Assembly (NCBI GenBank): GCA_902789325.1
Contig: CADANN010000006.1
Location: 1 to 64,000, forward strand
Length of the DNA: 64,000 nt
From: an uncultured Spirochaetaceae bacterium
GTDB lineage: Bacteria; Spirochaetota; Spirochaetia; Treponematales; Treponemataceae
Reading direction: 5' to 3'
Each line of letters starts with the position of its first letter. The first letter of the stretch is position 1. Below the pieces are notes generated by a model. It ran no database searches. It was given only the letters and a program-made list of their open reading frames with translations, and had not been told where the DNA came from. Shown here one piece after another: positions 56,475 through 64,000 of this stretch. The translations under genes were made by a program, and so were the position numbers.

Positions 56475-56516
56475 ACTGTCTCACTGTTGATTTTCTGTTG
56501 TTTTTTGGAGTAAATT

Positions 56517-58481
56517 TTGAATATTCTTTCTATAAATAATCTGGCTAAAATTGGCCGTGAAAAACCACTCTTTACTGAAGTAACTTTTGGAATTCAGGAA
56601 GGAGAAAAAGCCGCATTAATTGGACGAAACGGAACTGGTAAGTCTACCCTTCTCGCAACTATTGCTGGTGTATTGCAGCCAGATGAAGGAACCGTAGTAA
56701 TTAATAAGGAAGCCGGAGTTTCTTATCTTCCGCAGACTCCTGCTTTTAATCCTGATGACACAATCCGCGAGCATATTTTTAAGAATAATTCTCCTAAGCT
56801 TTCTGTTATCCGCGAATATGAAGAAATCTGCGAAGAGATGGCTACCCGTGAATCTCAATCAGATGGACTCCAGCACAGATACGAAGATATCATGCACAAA
56901 ATGGATGTTGCAGATTTGTGGAATTACGAAGCTCAGATTAGTTCAATTCTAAGCACACTCGGAATTACTGATATGACACGCCGTATGGGAACTCTCAGCG
57001 GAGGAATGTGCAAAAAGGTTGCACTTGCGCAGGTACTTGTAGAAGACACAAAATTACTTTTGTTAGACGAGCCTACCAACCATCTGGATATTTCTACAAT
57101 CTTCTGGCTGCAGAATTATCTGCATGATACAAAACGTTCCGTTCTTATGGTTACTCATGACCGCTGGTTCCTTGATGCGGTTTGTACAAACATTTATGAG
57201 CTTGCGCGAAATCACCTTAAACTTTATGAAGGTAACTATAGTCAGTATCTTGAAAAGAAAGAAACTGAGGCTGAAATTGAAGCGAATACTGAACGAAGAA
57301 TTGAATCCGTGTTACGCTTTGAGCGTGAATGGCTACTCAGGGGACCTTGCGCACGCGGCACAAAAATAAAAGCCCGCATTCAGCGTGACGAGCAGTTGAT
57401 TAACCGCGAAAAGTTCAAGGCTGACAAGGGCTTTACTTTTGAAGTAAAAGGAAAAAGGCTTGGCGGTAAGGTACTTGAGCTGCATAATATTTCTAAGAAT
57501 TATCCAAAGGGGTATGTCAGCGAACAAGGCGAAAACGAGAAAGGAACAAATTACGTACCTGTAATTTCCAACTTTTCTTATGTCTTTACAAAAGGTCAGA
57601 AAATCGGAATCTTTGGAGACAATGGCTCTGGTAAATCTACTTTCCTAAATATCATTACCGGAAATCTTGCGCCTGACAGCGGAAGTATTGATATTGGTGT
57701 AAACACAAAGTTTGGTTATTACACACAAAATCCAATCTTTAAGGACACTAACCTAACTGTACTTGAATACATAAAAGAAACTGCCGAACACATGACTCTT
57801 AACAATAGTAAAAAAGAAGTTAGCGCTACGAAGTTTCTTGAAGAGTTTGGATTTGAAGGAAAGATTCAGCATTCTCCAGTAAGCACTTTGAGTGGTGGCG
57901 AACGAAAGAGATTGTATCTTGTTCGACTTTTGTTAGAGAATCCTAACTTTCTTGTATTAGACGAACCTACAAATGACTTTGATATTTTTACAATGAACAT
58001 TCTCGAGCAGTTTCTTGAAGGCTACGAAGGCTGTCTCCTGCTTGTAAGTCACGACCGCTACTTTATGGACAAAACTGTAGACAGTCTTTTTATTATGGAA
58101 GAAAACGGTGATATCAGCGGCTTTGTTGGAAAGTGTTCGGAGTATATTGAGTATCGCGATGAATTAAAAAAAGAGCAGGCGTTGCGGGCGGCGACTGAGC
58201 CCGCTAGAGAGGGTGGTGAGCAACGAAGTGCGAGCCAGGGAGAGCCTTCTCCCTCCTCTATAACTAATCAAAAGAAAAAACTTTCCTTCAAAGAGCAGAA
58301 AGAGTTCGAACAACTTAACGAAGAAATCCCGGCACTCGAAGCTGAACAAAAAGAACTTGAGCCTAAAATGGCCTCGTCTGATTTTGAAGAAGTTCGCAAG
58401 GCTAGTGAACGCTATAAGGAAATAGAAGCACTGCTCGAAGAAAAGTATCCGCGCTGGGAAGAACTGGCAGAGAGAGCTTAG
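56517..58481 (+). CDS. ABC-F family ATPase (Uup/EttA-like)
   Basis: A 654-residue soluble protein with two nucleotide-binding domains and no membrane domain. These proteins bind the ribosome E site. First NBD: LIGRNGTGKSTLLATI, LSGGMCKKVALAQ, LLLLDEPTNHLD. Second NBD: IFGDNGSGKSTFLNII, LSGGERKRLYLVR, FLVLDEPTNDFD. The interdomain linker and a C-terminal coiled coil (about 590-650) are present, giving Uup-like architecture. The start is TTG, supported by GGAG 6 bases upstream. Residues about 556-582 (PAREGGEQRSASQGE) are low-complexity and look repeat-derived. Its last four bases overlap the convergent FtsH-like gene. Confidence 0.92.
   Translation: MNILSINNLAKIGREKPLFTEVTFGIQEGEKAALIGRNGTGKSTLLATIAGVLQPDEGTVVINKEAGVSYLPQTPAFNPDDTIREHIFKNNSPKLSVIREYEEICEEMATRESQSDGLQHRYEDIMHKMDVADLWNYEAQISSILSTLGITDMTRRMGTLSGGMCKKVALAQVLVEDTKLLLLDEPTNHLDISTIFWLQNYLHDTKRSVLMVTHDRWFLDAVCTNIYELARNHLKLYEGNYSQYLEKKETEAEIEANTERRIESVLRFEREWLLRGPCARGTKIKARIQRDEQLINREKFKADKGFTFEVKGKRLGGKVLELHNISKNYPKGYVSEQGENEKGTNYVPVISNFSYVFTKGQKIGIFGDNGSGKSTFLNIITGNLAPDSGSIDIGVNTKFGYYTQNPIFKDTNLTVLEYIKETAEHMTLNNSKKEVSATKFLEEFGFEGKIQHSPVSTLSGGERKRLYLVRLLLENPNFLVLDEPTNDFDIFTMNILEQFLEGYEGCLLLVSHDRYFMDKTVDSLFIMEENGDISGFVGKCSEYIEYRDELKKEQALRAATEPAREGGEQRSASQGEPSPSSITNQKKKLSFKEQKEFEQLNEEIPALEAEQKELEPKMASSDFEEVRKASERYKEIEALLEEKYPRWEELAERA
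58186..58262. repeat. GC-rich insertion-like segment in the ABC-F gene
   Basis: The segment is GC-richer than its surroundings and includes the perfect 7 bp palindrome AGGGAGA-GCCT-TCTCCCT (58237-58254). It falls in the linker between the second ATPase domain and the C-terminal coiled coil. It resembles, loosely, GC-rich stretches at about 16822-16851 and 21950-21990. Confidence 0.4.
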
Positions 58482-59632
58482 CACTCTGCTGCGGCAGTCT
58501 TTACATCTTCCAGTGTAAACTCGGAACGGCCAGCCTGCCCTGCAAGTAAGGCCGCGCCATTTAATACGCTTTCAATTTTTGCGCAGGAATAGCCATTGAA
58601 CAATTTTGCAAGAGTTTCTGGTGAACATTCGGCGGCCGGCTGCTTTCCACGGGTATACATCTGAACCAGTTGGCGGCGAGCTGCTTCATCCGGATAAGGG
58701 ACTGTAAGTTTTGCATCAAAACGACCTGGTCGAATCAATGCAGGATCCAGAGCTTTAATACTGTTAGTTGCAGCTATCACAAGCACACCATTCGAAGCTT
58801 CAAAACCGTCCAGCTCATTTAACAAAGCAGTAACAATACGGGTATTTTCAGTTTCGATTGCAGACCCGCTGTAATTTCTTATTGTACCAATTCCATCAAA
58901 CTCATCAATAAAAACAATACAAGGAGCACGACGACGTGCCTTCTTAAAAAGCAACTTTACCTTAAGAGGACCAATCGCCATAAACATACTTTCAAAATCT
59001 GTTGCTTTTGCAGGAATAAAATTTACCTTAGCCTCACCAGCCAGTGCTTTTGCAAAAAGTGTCTTACCATTTCCAGGTTCACCTTCCAGCAAAATTCCCT
59101 TTGGCATACGGATTCCACGTTTTGCGTATTCGGCAGGCTTTTTCATAATTTCCATAACCTGCACCATATCGCGCTTGAGTTTATCCATACCTACAACATC
59201 ATCAAACCTTACGCCAGTTTTATGAACAACCTTAAAGGTGTTAGGACTAATAAACTTTCTGAAGGCAATAAAAATCACACCAAAGAAAAAAAGATAAAAA
59301 ATCAAATCAAAAATCAGAGAAAGTATTTCTGTGCCGTCTTTTGCCACACTTACTGGAATCCCCCTCTTCATCAATTCTTCTGCAAGAACAGGTGATTGAG
59401 GATTATCTGTTACAAAGGAGTTTTTTGCAGAGCCATCCGCAGAAGTTTTTTCAAAGTAAATTTTCTCGCCTTCAAACTTGACGCTGCTTATTTCATCACG
59501 CTCAACGCTCTGCCAGAATTCCTTATAGCTGATTTTTTCGCCACTACTTGCAAAATAATCCCATGTAAAATAAGCAGCAGCACACAATACTGCTACAATC
59601 AGAATTGCAAAAAATTTCTTATTGAGTCTCAT
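58478..59632 (-). CDS. FtsH-like membrane AAA ATPase without protease domain
   Basis: A 384-residue protein built like the front half of FtsH. It has TM1 (about 7-28), a periplasmic domain with KISYKEFWQSVERDEISSVKF (read in parts), and TM2 (about 105-127). The AAA module has ILLEGEPGNGKTLFAKAL (Walker A), CIVFIDEFDGIG (Walker B) and IRPGRFDAKL (arginine finger). It stops after the AAA lid helices (YSCAKIESVLNGAALLAGQ). No M41 zinc motif (HExxH) is present, and the DNA beyond the stop is the convergent ABC-F gene, so this is not a recent frameshift. A regulatory or unfoldase role, perhaps with the full FtsH at 46482-48575, is possible. Confidence 0.85.
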   Translation of the reverse strand: MRLNKKFFAILIVAVLCAAAYFTWDYFASSGEKISYKEFWQSVERDEISSVKFEGEKIYFEKTSADGSAKNSFVTDNPQSPVLAEELMKRGIPVSVAKDGTEILSLIFDLIFYLFFFGVIFIAFRKFISPNTFKVVHKTGVRFDDVVGMDKLKRDMVQVMEIMKKPAEYAKRGIRMPKGILLEGEPGNGKTLFAKALAGEAKVNFIPAKATDFESMFMAIGPLKVKLLFKKARRRAPCIVFIDEFDGIGTIRNYSGSAIETENTRIVTALLNELDGFEASNGVLVIAATNSIKALDPALIRPGRFDAKLTVPYPDEAARRQLVQMYTRGKQPAAECSPETLAKLFNGYSCAKIESVLNGAALLAGQAGRSEFTLEDVKTAAAEC

Positions 59633-59647
59633 ATTTATAAATTATCT

Positions 59648-61147
59648 CTACATTAATCGTTTAGCTTCTGTTGTTGCTTCTCTTAACTCGACGGCAATTT
59701 CCCTTGTAATTTCACTTTCACGGGCACGCCACTTCCAGTTATGTCCAACAGAAGAAGGAGTGTTCATTCTGCTTCCAATTCCAAGACCAATCAAATCCTG
59801 CATTGTAAGAATACAGACAAAAGCCTTACTGCTTAGTGCAGCTTTCATCATTGCTTCACGCAATTGTGACTTATCCTTGAGATTGAAATATTCCATTGCA
59901 TTTTTGATTTCCTGAGGATTTGCAGTTTCAACCCAGCCATTAATCGGTTCATTATCATGTGAACCCGTGTAAACAATACTGTTCACAGGATTATTTTCCG
60001 GCAGATATGAATTAGCTTTGTTTCCATCAAAAGCAAACTGAATAACTTTCATTCCAGGATAGCCGCATTCTCTGAGCATCTTATGAACTTTCTCAGTCAA
60101 AAAGCCAAGATCTTCCGCAATGATTGGAACCTTTCCAAGTTCCTTTTCAAGCTCTTTGAATAATTTTGCTCCAGGACCTTTTCGCCATTTTCCTTTCTTT
60201 GCATCTGATGAACCATACTTAATAGTATAGAAAGATTCAAAGCCACGGAAATGATCTATTCTAAGAATGTCGTAAATTTCAAGGCTTGCTTTGATTCGCT
60301 GCTTCCACCATTTGTAACCAGTTGATTTTAACTTTCTCCAGTTATAGACAGGATTTCCCCACAACTGGCCTAAATCTGTAAAGGCATCTGGAGGACAACC
60401 TGCAACTTCTTTAGGAATTCCATTTTTGTGGAGTCGGAAATTTTCAGGATGGGTCCAGACATCTGCACTGTCGGCTGCAACATAAATTGGAATATCACCA
60501 ATTATGCTGATATCATTTTTTGCTGCATAAGCACGAAGCTCGCCCCACTGCTTAAAGAAGAAATACTGAAGCATCTTATAATATTCAATTCTATGACTGC
60601 ATTTTTCAGTCCATATTTTTACAGCATCTGGCTCACGCATTCGGATATCCTCTTCCCATTCAAGGAAGGCAATTCCATTATGGGCATCTTTTACAGACAT
60701 AAAGAGTGCATAATCATCAAGCCAGAAAGAATTCTTTTCGCAGAAAGCTTTATAATCGGAAGGGATTTTCTTTTCGAAGTAATTCTGGATTTTTTCAAAA
60801 AGCTCATGTCGTTTAATATAAAGCATACCAAAATCAACACTTGCTTCATTCGAGCCCCAGTTAATTCCTTCATAATCTGCTTTTGCAAGATAACCATCTT
60901 TTTCAAGCAAATCAAAATCTATAAAATACGGATTTCCCGCAAAGGTAGAAAAACTCTGATACGGAGAGTCTCCATAACTTGTCGGACATACCGGAAGAAT
61001 CTGCCAGTATGTCTGTCCAGCTTCCCTCAAGAAATCTACAAATTTATACGCATTTTCACCAAGTGTACCAATTCCATAAGGGCCTGGTAATGATGAAATG
61101 TGCATAAGAACACCACAGCCTCTTTCTTTAAATCCTTTTCTTTCCAT
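59648..61147 (-). CDS. malQ: 4-alpha-glucanotransferase (amylomaltase)
   Basis: A 499-residue GH77 enzyme that transfers alpha-1,4-glucan chains in maltodextrin and glycogen use. Visible motifs are RGCGVLMHISSLPGPYGIGTLG (read in parts), the substrate-binding DIPIYVAADSADVWTHP, the nucleophile region LRIDHFRGFESFY, the acid IIAEDLG, and the SHDNEP near the C-terminus. The start at 61147 gives the family N-terminus MERKGFKERGCGV. The in-frame extension to 61207 would run into the divergent promoter region. The predicted -10 box lies only about 8 bases upstream of this ATG, so the message may be leaderless. Confidence 0.95.
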   Translation of the reverse strand: MERKGFKERGCGVLMHISSLPGPYGIGTLGENAYKFVDFLREAGQTYWQILPVCPTSYGDSPYQSFSTFAGNPYFIDFDLLEKDGYLAKADYEGINWGSNEASVDFGMLYIKRHELFEKIQNYFEKKIPSDYKAFCEKNSFWLDDYALFMSVKDAHNGIAFLEWEEDIRMREPDAVKIWTEKCSHRIEYYKMLQYFFFKQWGELRAYAAKNDISIIGDIPIYVAADSADVWTHPENFRLHKNGIPKEVAGCPPDAFTDLGQLWGNPVYNWRKLKSTGYKWWKQRIKASLEIYDILRIDHFRGFESFYTIKYGSSDAKKGKWRKGPGAKLFKELEKELGKVPIIAEDLGFLTEKVHKMLRECGYPGMKVIQFAFDGNKANSYLPENNPVNSIVYTGSHDNEPINGWVETANPQEIKNAMEYFNLKDKSQLREAMMKAALSSKAFVCILTMQDLIGLGIGSRMNTPSSVGHNWKWRARESEITREIAVELREATTEAKRLM

Positions 61148-61154
61148 AATTACT

Positions 61155-61160
61155 ATTATA
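61155..61160 (-). promoter_or_regulatory. malQ -10 box next to the start codon
   Basis: A perfect TATAAT on the minus strand lies 7 bases before the ATG. Transcription would begin at or next to the start codon. No convincing -35 at the usual distance is visible and no ribosome-binding site precedes the ATG. Confidence 0.45.
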
Positions 61161-61170
61161 CAACACATTT

Positions 61171-61199
61171 TTGATTTTTTCACGCAAAGTCGATATAAT
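61171..61199 (+). promoter_or_regulatory. sulP promoter leaving almost no leader
   Basis: TTGATT (61171-61176), a 17-base spacer and a perfect TATAAT (61194-61199). The ATG of the transporter is at 61209, so the 5' leader would be about 3 bases and cannot hold a ribosome-binding site. Confidence 0.6.
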
Positions 61200-61208
61200 C
61201 TTCTCACT

Positions 61209-62909
61209 ATGTTTAAACCAGAATTAATTAATTCAATTAAAACTTACAATTCGAAAACTTTTGTAAGTGACCTTATTGCGGGTGTGATTGTTGGTATTGT
61301 TGCGCTTCCACTCGCCATTGCCTTTGCAATTGCTTCCGGTGTAAATCCTGCTGCCGGACTTTTTACAGCAATCATTGCAGGCTTTTGTATTTCTGCATTT
61401 GGCGGAAGCCGTGTTCAGATTGGTGGCCCGACAGGTGCTTTTGCGGTAATTGTTTACGGCGTTGTTGCTCAGTACGGTTTGAGCGGTCTTGCAACTGCCA
61501 CTGTTATGGCCGGAATCATTTTGATTCTTCTTGGCGCATTTAAGATGGGCGGTCTCGTAAAGTTCATTCCTTACACAATCGTTACAGGCTTTACTGCCGG
61601 TATTGCAGTAACGATTGCAGCAGGCCAGCTTGGGGACTTTTTTGGTCTCCGCCCTGATTTCTCTACTCCAATGATGATTCTTGGTGAAGAATATTCAAAG
61701 ATGCCTGGTGATTTCTTACCAAAGATTATTGTTTACGTTCGTTCAGCTGCTACAATCAACTGGTATTCTTTCGCAATGGCTGCAATCTGTCTTGCTTTCA
61801 TTTTCATCTGGTCTAAGTTTATTAAAAAGATTCCGGGAAGCTTTGTTGTAATTATCGTTGCAACTGTTGTAAGCATCATCCTTGAAAAAACAGCCGGTCT
61901 TCATACTGATACAATCGGAAAGTTTGCAGACGGTTCACAGCACTTTGTAATTCCTAACACTCTGCCAAAGCCTCAGCTGCCGGCCCTCAGCATTAAGACA
62001 ATTACTACCCTCTTCCCAACTGCAATTTCAATTGCAGTGCTTGCGGCCATTGAATCTCTGCTCTCTGCTGTTGTTGCCGACGGTATGATTGGTACAAAGC
62101 ATGATTCTAATACTGAACTTATTGCTCAGGGTATTGCAAATATTGCTTCTCCACTTTTTGGTGGTATTCCTGCTACCGGTGCAATTGCCCGCACAGCTAC
62201 AAACATCAAGAACGGAGGTAAAACTCCTGTTGCCGGAATTATCCATGCAATTACACTTTTGATTATTCTTTTGTTTGCTGGTAAATATGCAGCCTATATT
62301 CCAATGGCAGCCCTCGCGGCAGTTTTGATTAATGTTGCATGGAACATGGCCGGATTCCCTGCAATCCGTTCACTTCTTAAAGGTCAGAAATCTGATATCT
62401 GTGTTTTTGCAGTTACCTTCCTGATTACAGTATTTGTTGATTTGACTGTTGCAATTGAAGTTGGTCTTGGCTTTGCTGCCTTCTTCTTTATCAAGAAGAT
62501 GATTGATTTGTCTGAAGTTCAGAATCAGAGAGAAACTCTTACAGGCGGTATTAAAGTTGACCAGCCTGCAGAGAATCTTGATATTCCAGAAGGAACCTTT
62601 GTTTATGAAATTGAAGGTCCTTTGTTCTTTGGAACTGTCCGCAAGTTCGAGCTTGCTACTGAGCGTGCCCGCACTGACTGTAAGTATCTTGTTCTCCGCA
62701 TGAGAAATACTATTTATCTTGATGCAGGTGGAATTAAGGCTCTTGAGCAGTGTAAGGCTGCATGCGACCGTAAGGGAATTACTATTGTTATTAGTGGTAT
62801 TCATACACAGCCTTATTTGCTGCTGGAAAAGACAGGTATGGCAGATAAGCTGGGTAGAGAGAATATTTTTGATAACATTAATGATGCATTAGAGAGATGT
62901 AGAAAATAG
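61209..62909 (+). CDS. SulP-family anion transporter with STAS domain
   Basis: A 566-residue membrane transporter (SLC26/SulP fold) for sulfate, bicarbonate or dicarboxylates; the substrate is not determined by sequence. The membrane part (about 20-430) has LIAGVIVGIVALPLAIAFAIASG (read in parts), the GGSRVQIGGPTGAFAVI signature, and FGGIPATGAIARTATNIKNG. The C-terminal STAS domain (about 455-566) contains YLVLRMRNTIYLDAGGIKAL. I start at the ATG at 61209 because the sequence before it reads as promoter and non-SulP peptide. It is divergent from malQ. Confidence 0.93.
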   Translation: MFKPELINSIKTYNSKTFVSDLIAGVIVGIVALPLAIAFAIASGVNPAAGLFTAIIAGFCISAFGGSRVQIGGPTGAFAVIVYGVVAQYGLSGLATATVMAGIILILLGAFKMGGLVKFIPYTIVTGFTAGIAVTIAAGQLGDFFGLRPDFSTPMMILGEEYSKMPGDFLPKIIVYVRSAATINWYSFAMAAICLAFIFIWSKFIKKIPGSFVVIIVATVVSIILEKTAGLHTDTIGKFADGSQHFVIPNTLPKPQLPALSIKTITTLFPTAISIAVLAAIESLLSAVVADGMIGTKHDSNTELIAQGIANIASPLFGGIPATGAIARTATNIKNGGKTPVAGIIHAITLLIILLFAGKYAAYIPMAALAAVLINVAWNMAGFPAIRSLLKGQKSDICVFAVTFLITVFVDLTVAIEVGLGFAAFFFIKKMIDLSEVQNQRETLTGGIKVDQPAENLDIPEGTFVYEIEGPLFFGTVRKFELATERARTDCKYLVLRMRNTIYLDAGGIKALEQCKAACDRKGITIVISGIHTQPYLLLEKTGMADKLGRENIFDNINDALERCRK

Positions 62910-62940
62910 AGAAATCTTAAGTTCATGTCCTTTCGTGAAT

Positions 62941-62984
62941 AAAAAGGGGGCCCCAACGGGATGATGTTGTGGCCCCCTTTTTTT
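62941..62984 (+). terminator. Terminator of the sulP gene
   Basis: GGGGGCCCCAAC pairs with GTTGTGGCCCCC (one mismatch), followed by T7. A5 on the left would also allow weak termination on the minus strand. Confidence 0.9.
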
Positions 62985-63035
62985 CACTACGGACCTGAAC
63001 TTCAATTCCAGTTCCATCCGCCTAATTCATCGCTA

Positions 63036-63079
63036 TTAAAAAACATTCTCTCTCCCCCAGTAAATAAGGGGGAAAGAAT
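63036..63079 (-). terminator. Terminator of the truncated oxidoreductase gene
   Basis: On the minus strand ATTCTTTCCCCCT pairs with GGGGGAGAGAGAAT, followed by TTTTTT. It begins only a few bases after the stop codon. Confidence 0.75.
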
Positions 63080-63082
63080 CAA

Positions 63083-64000
63083 TTACAAACTCTTCAATAC
63101 TTCGCGGACTGCGCCGTTTCCTTTGTTCAGCTTTGCAAAGTATGCTTTTACTGTGTCTGCTAGGCCGGCTTCGAAGAGGTCTACTCCGAAGATTTCTTTG
63201 CGACGTAAAAGTGAATCAATATCGCCTGGAACGTACTTCTTGCAGTCTTCGAGAAGTGGATCTGGACTGAGTTCGAATGGCTTTCCGTCGTCACCAATTC
63301 CTGTGAGATAGCGGAGCCAGAGAGCGAATACAAGTGGAATTACCTTGAGGTTTGACAAACTGAGTTCTGGACGTGCAAGATATCCCTTGATTGTTTCACC
63401 AAAGCGGATGCTGAGTTTCTGAGAAGTATCACAGGCAATGCGCTGTGGAGTGTCTGGCATAAATGGATTTGGAATACGGATATTTACAACTTCGTCGATA
63501 AAGTCACGAGGTTTGATGATGCCAGGGTCTACAACTACAGGAAGACCTTCTTCGTAACCAAGTCTCTTAACAAGACGAAGCAAATCAGGATCTTTCATTT
63601 CATCAGCAATCAAAGTATAACCGAGTAAGCAGCCGCTAACAGCAAGGAAAGTATGAAGAGGATTCAAACAAGTACAAACCTTCATCTTTTCTACCTTGTC
63701 TACAGTTGCGCGGTCTGTAAAGTAAAGACCTGCCTTTTCGAGTTCTGGACGGCCATTAGGGAAATTATCTTCAATAACAAGATACTGGCACTCCTCTGCA
63801 TTTACAAATGGAGCAACGTAAGTTTTCTTGCTTGTGATTACAGGCTCGAGCTGCTCGATTCCGTCATCAGCGAGAATCTTTTCGATTTTTGCATCAGGAC
63901 GTGGAGTGATTTTATCAATCATTGTCCAAGGGAAAGATACCTTACTTGCATTGTTTACATAGTCAAGGAAGCCTGGCTTACAAACACCGCGGTTCTCCCA
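63083..64000 (-). CDS. Mannitol-dehydrogenase-family oxidoreductase (fructuronate/mannonate type), 5' end outside the window
   Basis: The partial gene carries the C-terminal 305 residues or so of a long-chain NAD(P)-dependent polyol/hexuronate dehydrogenase. The reading frame stays open through the window edge (WENRGVCKPGFLDYVNN before FPWTMIDKITPRP), so the ATG at 63922 is internal. The family motif FPWTMIDKITPRP, the catalytic-lysine region CLNPLHTFLAV, and the C-terminal domain PLVFALWLRYLTG identify it. UxuB-like fructuronate reductase is most likely, fitting pectin or hexuronate use, but mannitol or tagaturonate dehydrogenases cannot be excluded. Confidence 0.85.
   Translation of the reverse strand, partial: WENRGVCKPGFLDYVNNASKVSFPWTMIDKITPRPDAKIEKILADDGIEQLEPVITSKKTYVAPFVNAEECQYLVIEDNFPNGRPELEKAGLYFTDRATVDKVEKMKVCTCLNPLHTFLAVSGCLLGYTLIADEMKDPDLLRLVKRLGYEEGLPVVVDPGIIKPRDFIDEVVNIRIPNPFMPDTPQRIACDTSQKLSIRFGETIKGYLARPELSLSNLKVIPLVFALWLRYLTGIGDDGKPFELSPDPLLEDCKKYVPGDIDSLLRRKEIFGVDLFEAGLADTVKAYFAKLNKGNGAVREVLKSL

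Noticed and set aside
58478..58500. Frameshift or nonsense mutation truncating a full FtsH
   Set aside because: The stop is followed by the convergent ABC-F gene with no remnant of a zinc protease in any frame.
60428..61090. 220-residue open frame on the plus strand inside malQ
   Set aside because: It is antisense to malQ, has no ribosome-binding site or recognisable domain.
1..64000. CRISPR arrays, tRNA or rRNA genes, transposases
   Set aside because: I looked on both strands and saw no regularly spaced direct repeats, no cloverleaf with a T-arm/CCA pattern, and no transposase motifs.

Overview
The window reads as a chromosomal segment of a Treponema-like spirochaete, probably a sugar-fermenting gut or rumen species. 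The evidence is AT-rich intergenic DNA, many lipoproteins with spirochaete-type lipoboxes, a fliS/flgN flagellar pair with a sigma-28-like promoter, GGDEF proteins fused to LacI-type sugar-sensor domains, FN3/SUMF1 lipoproteins, and carbohydrate genes (GH3 glucosidase, malQ, a mannitol-dehydrogenase-family hexuronate oxidoreductase). Species is inference. I saw no rRNA, tRNA, CRISPR array, transposase or prophage. Almost everything is chromosomal housekeeping.

Layout. 1-8.4 kb: a 2641-residue surface lipoprotein (minus strand) with tandem terminators. 8.4-11.2 kb: leuS, preceded by a leader with two near-perfect dyads. 11.2-15.4 kb: a three-gene signalling operon of two membrane SpoIIE/RsbU-type PP2C phosphatases and a STAS protein that lacks the usual phospho-serine. 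15.6-19.5 kb: grpE-dnaK-dnaJ. 19.6-21.6 kb: two lipoproteins, one a YiiX-like permuted papain-fold hydrolase. 21.7-26.2 kb: a tightly coupled operon apt-asnA-unknown TIM-barrel-like protein-DUF4349 lipoprotein-RluA-type pseudouridine synthase. 26.2-27.1 kb: ispH. 27.2-30.6 kb: yajC-secD-secF. 30.7-33.1 kb: a membrane protein and a TPR protein. 33.2-37 kb: lipoprotein, lytic transglycosylase with LysM, OmpA-family protein. 36.9-48.6 kb: a long minus-strand run ftsH, lolA-like, rodZ-like, rimO, LacI-GGDEF, uvrD/pcrA, LacI-GGDEF. 48.7-49.8 kb: fliS-flgN. 49.8-53.1 kb: GH3 glucosidase and a secreted DNA/RNA nuclease. 53.2-56.5 kb: an MlaEFD-like lipid transporter with a lipoprotein. 56.5-59.6 kb: an ABC-F ATPase convergent with an FtsH-like AAA protein that has no protease domain. 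59.6-62.9 kb: malQ and a SulP transporter, divergent from promoters that leave almost no leader. 63.1-64 kb: a truncated mannitol-dehydrogenase-family gene running off the edge.

Themes. Envelope biogenesis dominates: SecDF-YajC, LolA, Mla, lytic transglycosylase, OmpA, RodZ and FtsH. Protein quality control is next (DnaK system, FtsH and its protease-less paralogue). Signalling is by partner-switching phosphatases and c-di-GMP. Short palindromic repeats lie between genes and have also been domesticated inside coding regions: the lytic transglycosylase carries one expanded into an octapeptide array, the RluA-type synthase carries another, and possibly the ABC-F protein carries a third. The points I would look at first are the serine-less STAS protein beside two phosphatases, the protease-less FtsH paralogue, the dyads over the leuS start site, and the repeat-derived peptides.
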